Source of the DNA: Cunninghamia lanceolata
Lineage: Eukaryota; Streptophyta; Pinopsida; Cupressales; Cupressaceae
Direction: 5' to 3'
Assembly (NCBI GenBank): GCA_027924645.1
Contig: BSBN01000888.1
Span: forward strand, 16,251,001 to 16,315,000
Length of the DNA stretch: 64,000 bases
The notes under the pieces are model-generated. The model did not search any database. It had not been told where the DNA came from and saw only the letters and a program-made list of their open reading frames with translations. A program made the position numbers and the translations under genes. The stretch's first letter is position 1; each line of letters opens with the position of its first letter. Shown here piece by piece: positions 11,401 through 20,894 of this stretch.

Positions 11401-12076
11401 TGAAAGGTCCTCCCGGCCTAGGGTTGTTCCTCAAATTGTAGGTGTGGCTTTTATTTGTTTGTTGAAAGGCCTGCACCTCTTCTGTTTCATTTAATATCTC
11501 GTTTTCAGATTCAAAAGGAAACTGAAAAGCATTTAACACAAAGGCTGATTCAGGATAAAGACTTTCACAACAGTATGGTTCATCCTCTAGCAATTCATCC
11601 TCTTTCTCTTCTGCAGTTGCAAAGGTAAACGTTTCTAAGACTAATGCTGTGTCATATTCTGAGGGTACTACCTCATTACCCTTAGGAATGAGAAATTCAG
11701 AGGTAGGAGGCTGTACATCTACGTTGAAAATACTAGCTGCCAAGTGGAACTGTGGACAGTCATGCTCCGCATGGGCATTAGTATTGTGAAATCTGCACCA
11801 ATTTTTGGGTGCTATATTGGCCATTTGTATGTTAGTTATTTGTTTTGCACCATGATTATCTGTATTCTCAAAAGGAGAAGCCAAAGTACCGTTGTTGGGC
11901 CCAGTGTTCCATGTCTTGGGTGGCCTAGGTTGATTCTGGTTCTTGTTATTATTGCCCCAGGTCCTATTATCTATCACTGGCCCCCTATTTTGCATTGGTT
12001 GCCCCTGACTGGGGCCTTGATGCTGATTGTAGTTTTGGTTCTGATTGTACTGCTGATTTTGGTTGAGACTATAATT
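8432..12076 (-). CDS. pol: A1 pol, N-terminal part: zinc knuckle, protease, extra RNase H, reverse transcriptase
   Basis: The frame opens after the UAG at 12077-12079; its first AUG is at 11995 (residue 1). An Asn/Gln-rich linker leads to a zinc knuckle (C67, H70, H78, C80). The aspartic protease has its DSG at residues 349-351. A second Cys/His cluster spans residues 550-583 (CRVH, CEIC). A plant-type (archaeal-like) RNase H at 670-800 has likely catalytic D677, E715, D739 and D789. The reverse transcriptase at about 975-1187 has FRNLN, FGLINAGATFQRAM and YMDD at 1122-1125. It ends at a UAA where A2 reads through. The RNase H upstream of the reverse transcriptase is the unusual feature. Products would act in the cytoplasmic virus-like particle to mature proteins and make cDNA. 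Confidence 0.9.
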   Translation of the reverse strand, partial: NYSLNQNQQYNQNQNYNQHQGPSQGQPMQNRGPVIDNRTWGNNNKNQNQPRPPKTWNTGPNNGTLASPFENTDNHGAKQITNIQMANIAPKNWCRFHNTNAHAEHDCPQFHLAASIFNVDVQPPTSEFLIPKGNEVVPSEYDTALVLETFTFATAEEKEDELLEDEPYCCESLYPESAFVLNAFQFPFESENEILNETEEVQAFQQTNKSHTYNLRNNPRPGGPFTTSTPPNNINTPPDQNASNHPAILKASQHTNNGTAVQKDQTSKTKTIETTRLMNYLSEEIKKMKVSIPLNELLKTPGIRNAFLKSLDTSITNKVSADTTVPNSDSPPKEKGKKVEQPSNTNVVIHADKRDTQPFLLTVRLCGKNIHNCMVDSGASANVMPLGICKTLGLTPTKSAKVVTQLDKTEVSVIGELMNIQVQLASDPRVSQIIDIQVVDIPVNYGMVLSRDWSKTLNGYMATDFSHMWLPWRGIPNQIRIGAEPRMKHMITEYNQTNEILYAAVEPGVYRITNNGMQIEEIMMLNIRKKCVNNRTALFIESDGNSSDEENNAIDQFGRAIRQEVEECVTHNLLVQCKLYKNRCRVHDRQHSEENCEICKDIIEYEYKKCIGRVESQEKNENPDLTQRYVQDKIGALIPDLGKEIEDEGSNLSELQTKNTHMQDNQTEKPMNKQDNTPQAVKGTRYAKVKDQKSKDGMWTLKCDGSKSKQGAGAGVELINPQGKSHLAAYRLQFSCTNNIAEYEALILGLVMAIRKGVKTIRVFSDSELVVRQVRKLYACNYKKMISYRHRVCGLMDSFDAFNIEHIPRELNHRPDALAVAASTSEPLTLLGLRRFAVELVNVPSIPDNVTHFQVFGEDQQIIDFLTCNEAFEAQIIDEQERPEVTWDEEDMINLKSNFLPKGVIELEHIFDFDGIIRQKDLPKTEGGKCDLHNLGTELNPQNVLIGKACSEKIRKEVLDVLKEYKHVIAWAYEDLKTFYESIITHVIPLRKEVKPFRQKQRPVNAILEPLIFEEVKKLLSAGIIFPVRHSVWVANLVPVRKKNGDIRLCVDFRNLNKASEKDNYPLPPIDEVLQAVNGAKMMSFLDGFSGYNQVLIDREDRLKTTFTCKWGNYAYRRMPFGLINAGATFQRAMDVAFRGLSGKCIVVYMDDLTVYSKDASTHAEDLRKVLQRCERYGISLNPKKCIFGVTEGKLLGHVISENGISIDPDRIES

Positions 12077-13340
12077 CTAATTTTGGCCTTGGTTGTGATT
12101 TTGATGTGGATTGTAGTTTTGGTTGCTTCTTCCATAGAGGTTCTCATTTCTTAGCTGTGTCACTTCGGTTGTTAATCTTTTCAAATGTGCAGTAATCTCT
12201 TTGATGTCTTCCCTATCCTCTTGTGCTTTTGCCACAGTTACATCCCTAGGAAGTTGGAAGAAAGGCTGACCATTATTTTGACTGTTATTGGAAGTACTAG
12301 CCGTGTAAGGAGTTATAGCCTGGATTGGAGTAGGGTTATACACAGGTGTGTAAGAAGGAACCGGATTTATTAGTGGAGCATGCTGCACAGGGACTCCATT
12401 CCATGGGTGTGCCTGATTCTGCACCCCAAAGTTTCCTCCAAATGGACTGTAAGTTGTATGTCTCATTTCTTGGTTCACTGAGGCTGCCTCTTTATAGGCT
12501 TTGGATATTGAGTCTATGTCAGGTTTCCTTTTGACAAACATGGCAGTTAAGGGATCCAAGGCAGCATAGTACATAGCCAACAAGGGAGCATCATCTATGG
12601 TATAAGGGGCTACTAGCCTAGAATAGGCCTTTTGAAATCTGTCATTGAAATTATCAATTAGCTCTCCCTCACCTCGTTTTATAGCAGCCAACTTATGATA
12701 CAAAGCACAAGGGTCAATGGGTCCTCTAAATCTTGATAGAAATGCTTCTTCCATAAGTGCCCAGGAAGAAATGTAACCATTGGGTAAGTTTACGTACCAG
12801 CTAGAGGCCTGCTCATTAAAGGTGTAAGGAAACAACCTACACACAACATCCTCGTGCTCTAACATAGCCCTAAAACATGCTTCCTTAAATATTCTAATAT
12901 GATCTTCTGGGTCTTGATGCAACTGGTATTTGGGACATATCTTTTCTGGATTTTTTGGCATGTCATGATAATCATTGAAGAATATGGGAGAATTGACATC
13001 GAAATAAGCCATTGCAGGTGTTTGAGCTTGACTTGAACTTGCAGAAATACCTGGATTGATTGGTGGATTAGGATTTAGAGGAGGATTGAGACCTCCAGGA
13101 GTGCCTGAACCAAGATTTAAAGATCTGAATAGCGATCTGTCAGGACTTACAATACTACGGATGTTAAAAGGTGACCCAGGAGGTGTTCCAGATGAACTTC
13201 CTGCTTGCGATATCTTTGGATTCCAAATTAAAGGGCTTTTACTTCGCCTTGTATCAGGTAGTTGCACAAATATATCTCCTGAACTGGACCTAGACCTAGT
13301 CACTCTGTTACTGTCGTTAGCCAGTTTGAAATGAAACCTA
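12077..13340 (-). CDS. gag: A1 gag: capsid protein
   Basis: The open frame extends from about 13340 to the UAG at 12077-12079, roughly 420 codons. The capsid-like region includes PKYQLHQDPEDHIRIFKEAC, WYVNLPNGYISSWALMEEAF and LSRFRGPIDP, typical of plant gypsy gag. The C-terminal part is Asn/Gln-rich. There is no AUG before the residue pair MA of MAYFDVNSP near 13013; the upstream frame is open and can start only at GTG (13303) or another non-AUG codon. The UAG is shared with A2 in identical context. Gag would assemble the particle and bind RNA through the zinc knuckle that lies after the UAG. Confidence 0.88.
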
Positions 13341-13350
13341 ACTCAGGCAG

Positions 13351-13368
13351 GCCCTCCTTCTAGCACCA
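13351..13368 (-). other. Primer-binding site of A1
   Basis: TGGTGCTAGAAGGAGGGC on the minus strand begins six bases after the 5' LTR. A2 has the related TGGCACTAGAAGGAGGGC. I did not assign the tRNA. Confidence 0.7.
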
Positions 13369-14326
13369 GAAAACTGTTGATGACTGTTTTGATGCAATCA
13401 TAACAATAAGTTTAAATTCACATATAATGAACTGAAACTATACTTGAAAGATAAGAAGGAATCATTTGGTGATTCAACTAATCCCAAGTCTACAATGGTT
13501 CGGTTGGTCAAGTTCAGTTGGTCAATGTGAAGCTGTAATGTTCAAGGGGCCTTACGTAGTTTAGGTTTATTTTGTGGTTTACTGGACTAAGAATATGCAA
13601 AGAGGTCATGAGATATGTCAATGCTTTTCATTCCTTTGCATAAGAGTGATACTGGGCTGCAAGTTTTAGATGGTTTTCTTGGATTTTTGCAGCTTTCTTC
13701 TTTATCTATTTATGAAAACTGTCTACTTATGGCTCTGTTATACATGCTTCTTCAAATTTGAGACAATTTCCTTTGGATTTCTACGTTTTCAGCTAAATAT
13801 TTCAGATGGGTTGGGAAAAGTTAGAAAGCTCTAATCTATACCTCACTTAATCTACCGAAGGATCTAAGTGTTTCTGTTATGCACTATGTAAACACTACAG
13901 TAGTTTGATCAAATCCACAGTAAAAACCCTAAATGTAAGTTCTGAGCATTTTCACAAACATACATTTAAAATTGCAAGCTCTCAAAGAAGATATTTCAAA
14001 ACACAAAGAAGAGCAGGAGAACACTCAGAAGATAGATGCAGAACTCCAGATTCTATTGTATTAGAAACGAATAGCCATACATGATTTACAATGTAAGAAT
14101 GACTCTTAGTTTCATTGATCATACTACAGAGAACTTACAAGCTTTACAGATACAGTAAGCCAGCCAGACATTCCACGTGCACCTTACTGCAGACAAACAG
14201 GCGACCTCCTTCTTCTACCTCTAAACTATTCTAACTTGCTGTATGTTCCTAAAAAAGAAATTCTGTTGTAGCCACTATTGCTTTCCTAAAATCCCTGTTG
14301 TAAAGTATTACAGTGCAGAGAGGCAC

Positions 14327-14335
14327 AATATAAAG
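14327..14335 (-). promoter_or_regulatory. TATA-like core promoter of the A1 5' LTR
   Basis: On the minus strand the block reads GACAATCAGTATGTCTTTAT, followed at once by ATTGTGCCTCT. A2 has the closely matching GACAATCAAAGTCTATATAT, then TGTGCCTCT, at about 36050-36080. The block is conserved between copies whose upstream U3 cores are unrelated, which supports it as the core promoter. U3 would be about 1.95 kb. Confidence 0.6.
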
Positions 14336-15074
14336 ACATACTGATTGTCCTCACTACAACAAACCTAACTGAACCCCTGGTTCAAACCCTTGGTTACAGC
14401 AATAAATGCAGGTGAACCAGCTCTCAAAAATATCTCTGATCAGTTGTCAAATCTGGGCGAAATATTGCCCCTTCTGAGAAGTTCCGGCAGCTGGGTAATA
14501 ACTTCTGTTTGTCTGTTGTGATAATACCTTCAGCTGCGACCTTCCTCTTCACTTGAATGGCTTTGACCTTCGCACTTCATCCTTATCTTCTTGCTCCTGA
14601 GATCAGATCTTCTGCCTCCATGAGGTCACTGCGCTGACTTTCCAGCTGCTTCCTCAACTACAAGCCTGCAAGACAAGACAAGCAATAAGTTTCACATTTA
14701 TCATAAAAATAGCATGAAATTAAAATAACCGTTTAAACCCAGGTGACTACGCAAGATGGAGAAAATTGGATCCAGAATCCTCTCAAAACGCATCCAAAAT
14801 GCGCTCAGACTGCTCAAAATTGATCAGGTCAACTATCGCTGACTGAAAAAATGCCAGAGGCGCCAAAAAAAACACTTTAAAATGTCCACCGCCTCATTTC
14901 CCGCCTATCGGCATGATATTCGCTGTTGGTGCGTAAAAAAAAACATACTGGCCGACATTCACTTCATCATCATGATATTCGCTTCTGCATATTGGGAAAA
15001 AAGAACAACATCATCATCATCATCATGTTTAAGAAGAATAGGAGGATATGAATATAAGCCTGCTGCTGAGGAAA

Positions 15075-15790
15075 GGAAGATGATGGTGACGTCATCATGA
15101 TATTCGAGCTTCATTGAAATGCTAAGGATGACGTCATCGTCATATCCAGTTAAGATCAGGGGGCTAACTGTGATATCGGGTCACCTAAGGAGCATGATCA
15201 GGATGATGAACGTAATATGATCCTTTTGCGGTCAAGGCAACCCTGTCGAAAGATCAGGATGATGATGATCATCATCATATTTGGGGCTTTTGTCGAACTT
15301 GGAATAAGATGTCATCATCATGTTTCGGCAAATGGATCGTGCTTGAAAAATATCCTGTTTGAAGAAAAAATGATGATGATGATCATCAGGATATTTACCT
15401 CTGTCGAACATAGAATATGACATCATCATCATGTTTCGCGAACCAGATCGTGTTTTGGAAAATATCCTGTTGAAAGAAAAAATGATGATGATGATCATCA
15501 GGATACTTACTTCTTCATTTATCAGATCAGGATGACGTCATCATGATATCCGGGGCCTTTGTTAAACTTAAAACATGACGTCATCATGATATTTCGAACC
15601 TCAGGATCATGTTTGGGAAAAATCCTGCCGAAGGGAAAATGTGATGATGATGATCATAAGGATATGTTCAAAAGGTCTTACTTCATCGGCAGGAGGTCTT
15701 TACGAAATATCGGGCGAACCAACAAGATCATGATGATCCTGGCAATAGGACAGGATAAAAAATATGATGATGACGTCATCATCATACTTC
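15075..15790. repeat. Palindromic ATGATCATC / TGACGTCA repeat array in the A1 5' LTR
   Basis: This is the partner of the 4300-5010 array. Here five perfect TGACGTCA sites remain (15087, 15129, 15533, 15576 and 15771). The one at 15129 has become TGACATCA in the 3' LTR, a CpG transition. Confidence 0.8.
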
Positions 15791-16294
15791 GTTTTCGGAG
15801 CACAAGGATAAGTTGAGGTCATCATGATATTTGCGCTAGGGTGATATTTCGAAATATAATCATGTTGTTGAGAAATGTAATATCGACCACTTCTGAATAG
15901 ATAGGGTGATCATCATGATATTCGCTAACCGGAGATCAGGAGGATATGAAGATGATGATCCTCCTTCGAATATCAGGTTTGACCAAAACTTTGACCGTGC
16001 ATAACTTTCACATATGGACGAATTTTCAAGTAAAGTAAAAGGCAAACCTGCATGGAATTTCAAACTCTTTCTAAATATGAGGTCACAGCAATAAAATATG
16101 AACTTTGACAAACTGACCTCATGATGATGACCAACCTGATGCAGTATCATGATGATGATGCACCTGACCTTCATTTTTACCAGACTGCCAGAAAGCAGAA
16201 AAACACAAGCAGAAGCAAAAAGCAAAACATCAGCAGGGGTCCTCGTTTTGCTAAGGAGCAAAATGGGACGTGTTGTGAACATCACAACAAGTCC

Positions 16295-16853
16295 AAGTTA
16301 TCTTATGCAAGACCTAAAATCCTTTGACAAGGGAGAAACCAACCTAGAAAGTGCCTCCTTTGAGTCACCTTCACCATCCAATCATATGCCAACAGATAAG
16401 CCAACTAGTCCTATCCCAACACCTTTATCAAGCCCTTTATCACCTTCATCTCCTTCATCCCCATGTTCCACTAATCCTTGATTAAAAGATTCCATGGAGA
16501 TACTTTTATAGAAATTTTTCCAAGTAAATATGATTGAGCTATACCTGTTCAAAGCATATTCTCCATTTATGTTTAAACCTCATTGGTATAAAGAGGATGC
16601 ATATTGTGCAGACCATAGGTATAGGGGCCATACCATATCCACTTGTGTCTAATTTCAAAGATTGGTCAAGAACCTAGAAGATTGTGGTAAGATTGTCTTG
16701 GATAATACCAATCACTCTAATTCCATTATCTTTCCATCTAGCCCAAATCCTAATCCCATTATCCATCCAACAAATCCTAATCCTAAGCTTTCAACTTCTA
16801 CTATTATCATCCATCCCTTATAGTGCCCATTCACCCATACCCTTGCAAAGGAT
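16295..16853 (+). pseudogene. Middle part of the B gag-like protein with zinc knuckle
   Basis: After the A1 insertion the frame resumes as a Ser/Pro-rich tract ending in a stop at about 16480. From about 16560 to 16700 the sequence codes a motif like WYKEDAYCADHRYRGHTIST, then C, followed by LVKNLEDCGKI. This matches the usual plant gypsy gag zinc knuckle and its downstream helix. A TAA and other stops interrupt it. This is the best evidence that the B frame is a gag relative. Confidence 0.6.
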
Positions 16854-18203
16854 GTGATCCATTGGCTACTAGAAATGAATAAAACATTGCCATGTCATCA
16901 AACACCTATTCTTGAGCCTCCCCATGAGTCCTTAAACACTTTTTCTAGTCTTCTAATCACATCATGTGATCTACAAGCTATCAATCTTATTAAAGATCCT
17001 TCCACTTCCATTCAAGAAAACCAAGAGTTATGTCAAGAGCATGATTCTAAGCATGAAGAAACAATAGCCCGTAAATCTAATAAAGTTCAAATCATCCCCA
17101 TCGAATCTATCCATAACATGTACCTTCTTTATCATGAAGATGATACCTATGAAGAATCTATCCATGAACACGTTGATCCTATCCATAATCCTATAATCCA
17201 TGAGCAAGACATCCAAATTGCTTCTAGTCATCCTCCATCTAGCCCAATCCATGATCCTACACCTTCCACTTGTCATGATGAGACATGTGCCTCCAAAGAA
17301 AACATAGAAGATCGAACAAGTAATTTGGATCCCAATGAACATAAGAGAGGTCCTAATGATCATTCCACATCCACCATTGATCCCATTTCAAATCCACCAT
17401 ATCCTACTAGTATATCCTCATTCATTCATGAGTGTTCCTCCTTAGAACACCAACAACCATTATCCACTTTACCTTCTCCATCAAATAATCAACTCAAGTT
17501 TAGTGTCCAAACTACACCTAGTCCTATAGTCAATTGCATGCTCCAAAACATGAACTACCAAGGCAAAGGTTTAGGCCTACATGAACAAGGCATGTTGGAG
17601 CCAATCCATGTCAAGCTCCCTCCTCACTCATTTGGACTTGGATACACACCCCAAGGTCAACAATCTAATGATGTTGGTACTTCCTCCACACTTTCTAAAT
17701 CTACTTCCTTCCATAATAAACCCCATCATATTCCTAAAACATACGTTGCCATTCCACCTCCATCATCCTACAAATGTCAAAAGCATGTGACCAAACACCT
17801 CCCACCATCCACTTTACTTCCACTTCTTCCAACTCCTAATATCCCTCCATCCACTTTTCCACCATTGCTTCCAACACCTAACATACCTACCATCCATAAA
17901 TTCCCTAACATTCCTAATCCTTACCAACAAACGCACACATTGAGTAAACATAATACTTCCTCCCTTTCCGCCCACCACATGGGATTTAAAAATAAAAATT
18001 TTAATGCCTCTACCTATAGAACCAAAAGTCTTACCAAAAATCCTAAGGGTCCTAATGCCTTAGGAAATAAATCCAAAAATTTAAAGCAAGGTACCTACAA
18101 AAATCCATCCAAGCCCATCCCTCCAAAAGCAAAGTCAAAAACTAAAATGATATGGGTCCCTAAACAAAAATCAATCAAGTCAAATGAGGCATCCACATCC
18201 TGA
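16854..18203 (+). CDS. B protein with G-patch, 449 residues
   Basis: An uninterrupted frame, rich in Pro, Ser, His and Asn. Near residues 225-255 is MNYQGKGLGLHEQGMLEPI followed by FGLGYTP, a G-patch-type motif (YxGxGLGxxxQG). G-patch segments are known downstream of, or fused to, protease regions in several plant gypsy elements and in betaretroviruses, where they bind nucleic acid. The remainder is low complexity, with Lys/Asn-rich repeats toward the end (IWVPKQKS) resembling a second copy after the stop (SMWVPKC near 18300). No protease motif precedes the G-patch. The length of the open frame in an otherwise decayed element is notable. Confidence 0.6.
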   Translation: MIHWLLEMNKTLPCHQTPILEPPHESLNTFSSLLITSCDLQAINLIKDPSTSIQENQELCQEHDSKHEETIARKSNKVQIIPIESIHNMYLLYHEDDTYEESIHEHVDPIHNPIIHEQDIQIASSHPPSSPIHDPTPSTCHDETCASKENIEDRTSNLDPNEHKRGPNDHSTSTIDPISNPPYPTSISSFIHECSSLEHQQPLSTLPSPSNNQLKFSVQTTPSPIVNCMLQNMNYQGKGLGLHEQGMLEPIHVKLPPHSFGLGYTPQGQQSNDVGTSSTLSKSTSFHNKPHHIPKTYVAIPPPSSYKCQKHVTKHLPPSTLLPLLPTPNIPPSTFPPLLPTPNIPTIHKFPNIPNPYQQTHTLSKHNTSSLSAHHMGFKNKNFNASTYRTKSLTKNPKGPNALGNKSKNLKQGTYKNPSKPIPPKAKSKTKMIWVPKQKSIKSNEASTS

Positions 18204-19170
18204 AAATCCCAACCATCCTCTTCCATTCAAAAATGCCATTCCATTCTAATGTTTCAAATTCCTCCATCCGACATGCAAAGCAAATTTCATAAAACTACTA
18301 AGTCTATGTGGGTCCCTAAATGCTTACGTCATCCATCCACTAAGCAAACATTGCCATTGCTTTCTACACCTCCATCCATTCAAAATCCTCCATGTTTATC
18401 ATGGTGTGTAAAACCATTGGTCATGATTCCTTTTCACACCTCCTTCACTCAATCATTCACTCATTATCCTACATATCTCCCCCATCACCTTCCTATGGTC
18501 CATGATTTTGCATAAGTCCATTATAATCCACATCATAATCCAATTTCACCCTTACATAATCCACATCATAATCCACTTTTGATCCCTCCATAATCCCATC
18601 ATAATCCACTATCTACCTGATCCATCTCACTTTCATGCCATATCCCTACCAACATCAACGAGCACATTTGACAAGGTCCATGCGATGACATCCTTCTCCG
18701 ATGGGACTATCACCTTTCATGGAACTAGACAATTGAGTCCCTTTAATCCATATTCACCTTTTTCCATCCAAAAGGTCAAAACAGTCACAATAAAAAAATT
18801 AAAAAACGTCAAAAAAAGTAAAGAGAAATCCTTTGGTCCAATGGTGAAAACCTAGTAAATAGGCACCTTGGATAAGTACCATGATGAAAACCTAGTAAAC
18901 AGGCATCATGTGTAGGTCGATCTTCTATTCCACTTACACTTGGGGGTACCTTCTCTCATCCTACATATCATTTTCACCTTGTCTCATCCTACATATCATT
19001 TTCCTATCCTATCAATTACATAGATATACCTATCACATTGAGTCCATCCATCCTTCCTTCCTCCTTTTGATCTTGATAAAGATATGGGGTAAAATGTTGA
19101 ATCATGATTTGGATATCTCTTGATGTACCTCATCCTTTCCAATCCATCCTATCATATCATCCTATTATCG
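18204..19170 (+). other. B internal 3' region, no intact gene
   Basis: The CATCC-rich composition of the preceding frame continues with stops. A short piece near 18300 repeats the MWVPK motif of the preceding protein. A short duplication, ATGATGAAAACCTAGTAAA, occurs near 18840 and 18880. No further domain is seen. Confidence 0.5.
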
Positions 19171-19175
19171 TAAGC

Positions 19176-20889
19176 CTTGTCATGTAAAATGGTGCAGGAG
19201 CACCTACCTGACAGCTGGCCTTCATGAGGCAGTTAGTAGTTTAGGTCTTGTTTGTGTTTCCAAGAAGGTCTGTTAGACCAATTGCATGTAATAAGGTCAT
19301 GCTGATCATGATAAGATCATGCTGACCAGGCTTTTGCTATTTTTAGCTAGTTAGTTATAACAGCTGTCATGATGTATGTTCGGTGGGATCTCCCAGCCGC
19401 CTGGAGAGTTCCCAGCCGCTTGGAGTCAGGTCAGTAGTACTCGTAGGAAAGTCTTTATAAGCATGAGATCGGTTGATATTGGGAGACAGACAGATATCAT
19501 CGATCGGCAGTCTAGTATTGCATTAAACAGAGGAGGTTGAGTGTTCTGTGTGAGGAACATCATATTGTATTGCATCTTTGAAATCAATAAAGATCCTGTT
19601 CTGTTCTCCTGTTTGATCTCCTTAGTGTAATCGATCTGCTTGTTTGAGTGGTTTCATGGATGTACTGATCCATTCCACCGGTTGATCCGTCTGATCGGTG
19701 GAATGGTAATGTACAGTAGGGTAGGTAGTAGTTTGTTTTCTGTTCGCATGCAGGAGTGCAGGTTCACCGTCAAGATGTGTTGAAGATCCTAGCATGGGCA
19801 TGTGCTAGGTCAAGTTGATAAGATAGAGTTGGAAGATCACCCTGAGTTGGATCGGGTCATCCCTGGAGGATCGGCGAAGTGAGATTTCGCTAAGTGAAGA
19901 AGTCTGTTAAAATGGCATCATCAGGATATCTTGGTGAGTATCCTGCAGTCAGTTTGAGCATCGTCATCCGGATAAGTGAAGGTGAGCATGATGTTGTCAG
20001 TTGCATGAAGTGCAAGTGCGTCGGGGTGATCATCATCATCTGGAGGAGCCGAGGAGGAGTGCATCGGCATCAGGTAGAAGATCGGGTCATGAAACTGTTG
20101 GAGTTTTCATGTTGCGAGTGCATCAGGATGTTTTAGGTCGGCATAGACTAAGTGCATGTATCGGCATCAGGATCATCTATCGGGAGAACCCATCATCCGC
20201 GTATCGCGAGTAGATGTGGGAGAGAAAGTTCGTGTTTTTCGACTAAGTGTTGAAGAGGTCATCAGGATATTGGGTGACGTCATTGTCATCAGGATATGAC
20301 GTCATCGTCATCAGGATATTGAGATATCCCCTTATACGAGTTTATACTGCCGTCGTTAAGTGCTAAGGTATCGGCGGAAGTCCGTGGCAGGAAGTTGTGT
20401 TAACATCATCAGGAGGTTTCGAGACAGCCGGATAAAGTAGATCATGATGATGTTGCTTGTGTCGTCGGGTAGCGGAGCATCGAAGGTAAGGTGCTGAAGG
20501 TGATCGTCATCAGGATATTTGAGCAACCGGATGTTGAATATCCTGCTGACGAAGGAAGTGTTGCATATCATGATGCCGAAGGAGTTCGGAGCCTGATGAA
20601 CAGTGCAACCGGAGGATGTTTACACCCGCTGAACATCATGATGATGATGTTAGAAGGAAGGCGGAGGAGGTGAATAGTAGTCGGCAGGAGGATGATTGTG
20701 ATCGTCTGAAATATGATGATGCTGACTGTGTAACGCGGAACATGAGGATGCTGTTGGTAGTTTTAGGGAATATGATGATGATGGCGAAGATGATGATGAT
20801 GAGGTTGGTCTGCAGACATTCATGCTGTATGCGAAGGGTATAGTGTGGATGCCTCTGCATCATAAAACCTATCATACATCCTTTTGTCA
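19176..20889 (+). mobile_element. Insert D: LTR-like segment inside B
   Basis: Composition changes sharply from CATCC-rich to G-rich sequence. The segment is flanked by TAAGC on both sides (19171-19175 and 20890-20894), and the flanks together read like one continuous B sequence. A TATA-like TCTTTATAAGC lies near 19450 and AATAAAG near 19590. The second half carries ATGATGATG and TGACGTCATCGTCATCAGG motifs (TGACGTCA at 20275 and 20297), like the A1 LTR core. The ends do not give a clean TG...CA pair with the TAAGC duplication, so exact boundaries and type are uncertain; a solo LTR is most likely. Confidence 0.5.
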
Positions 20890-20894
20890 TAAGC

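Larger units (their letters stand above)
2600..16289 (-). mobile_element. Element A1: Ty3/gypsy (Tat-like) LTR retrotransposon, nearly intact
   Basis: This is a 13,690-bp element with two 2915-bp LTRs that start TGTTGTGATGTTC (minus strand) and end TCATCAACA. The target duplication AGTCC is exact (2595-2599 and 16290-16294). Order on the minus strand is 5' LTR, primer site, gag, in-frame UAG, zinc knuckle, protease, extra RNase H, reverse transcriptase, UAA, degenerate RNase H, integrase, a 1-kb untranslated tail, 3' LTR. It is inserted antisense into the gag-like frame of B. By eye the LTRs differ at about 44 positions, mostly transitions and with no indel, so it is the youngest complete element here. 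Confidence 0.93.
13375..16289 (-). repeat. 5' LTR of A1
   Basis: This LTR is 2915 bp. Its outer end is fixed by the AGTCC duplication at 16290-16294. About 44 substitutions separate it from the 3' LTR by eye, roughly 38 of them transitions, as expected for methylated DNA decaying by deamination. No length change was seen. Confidence 0.93.

Noticed and set aside
8478..12154. Numerous plus-strand frames of 60-136 codons across A1 pol
   Set aside because: All are antisense to the recognised A1 polyprotein and show no domains.
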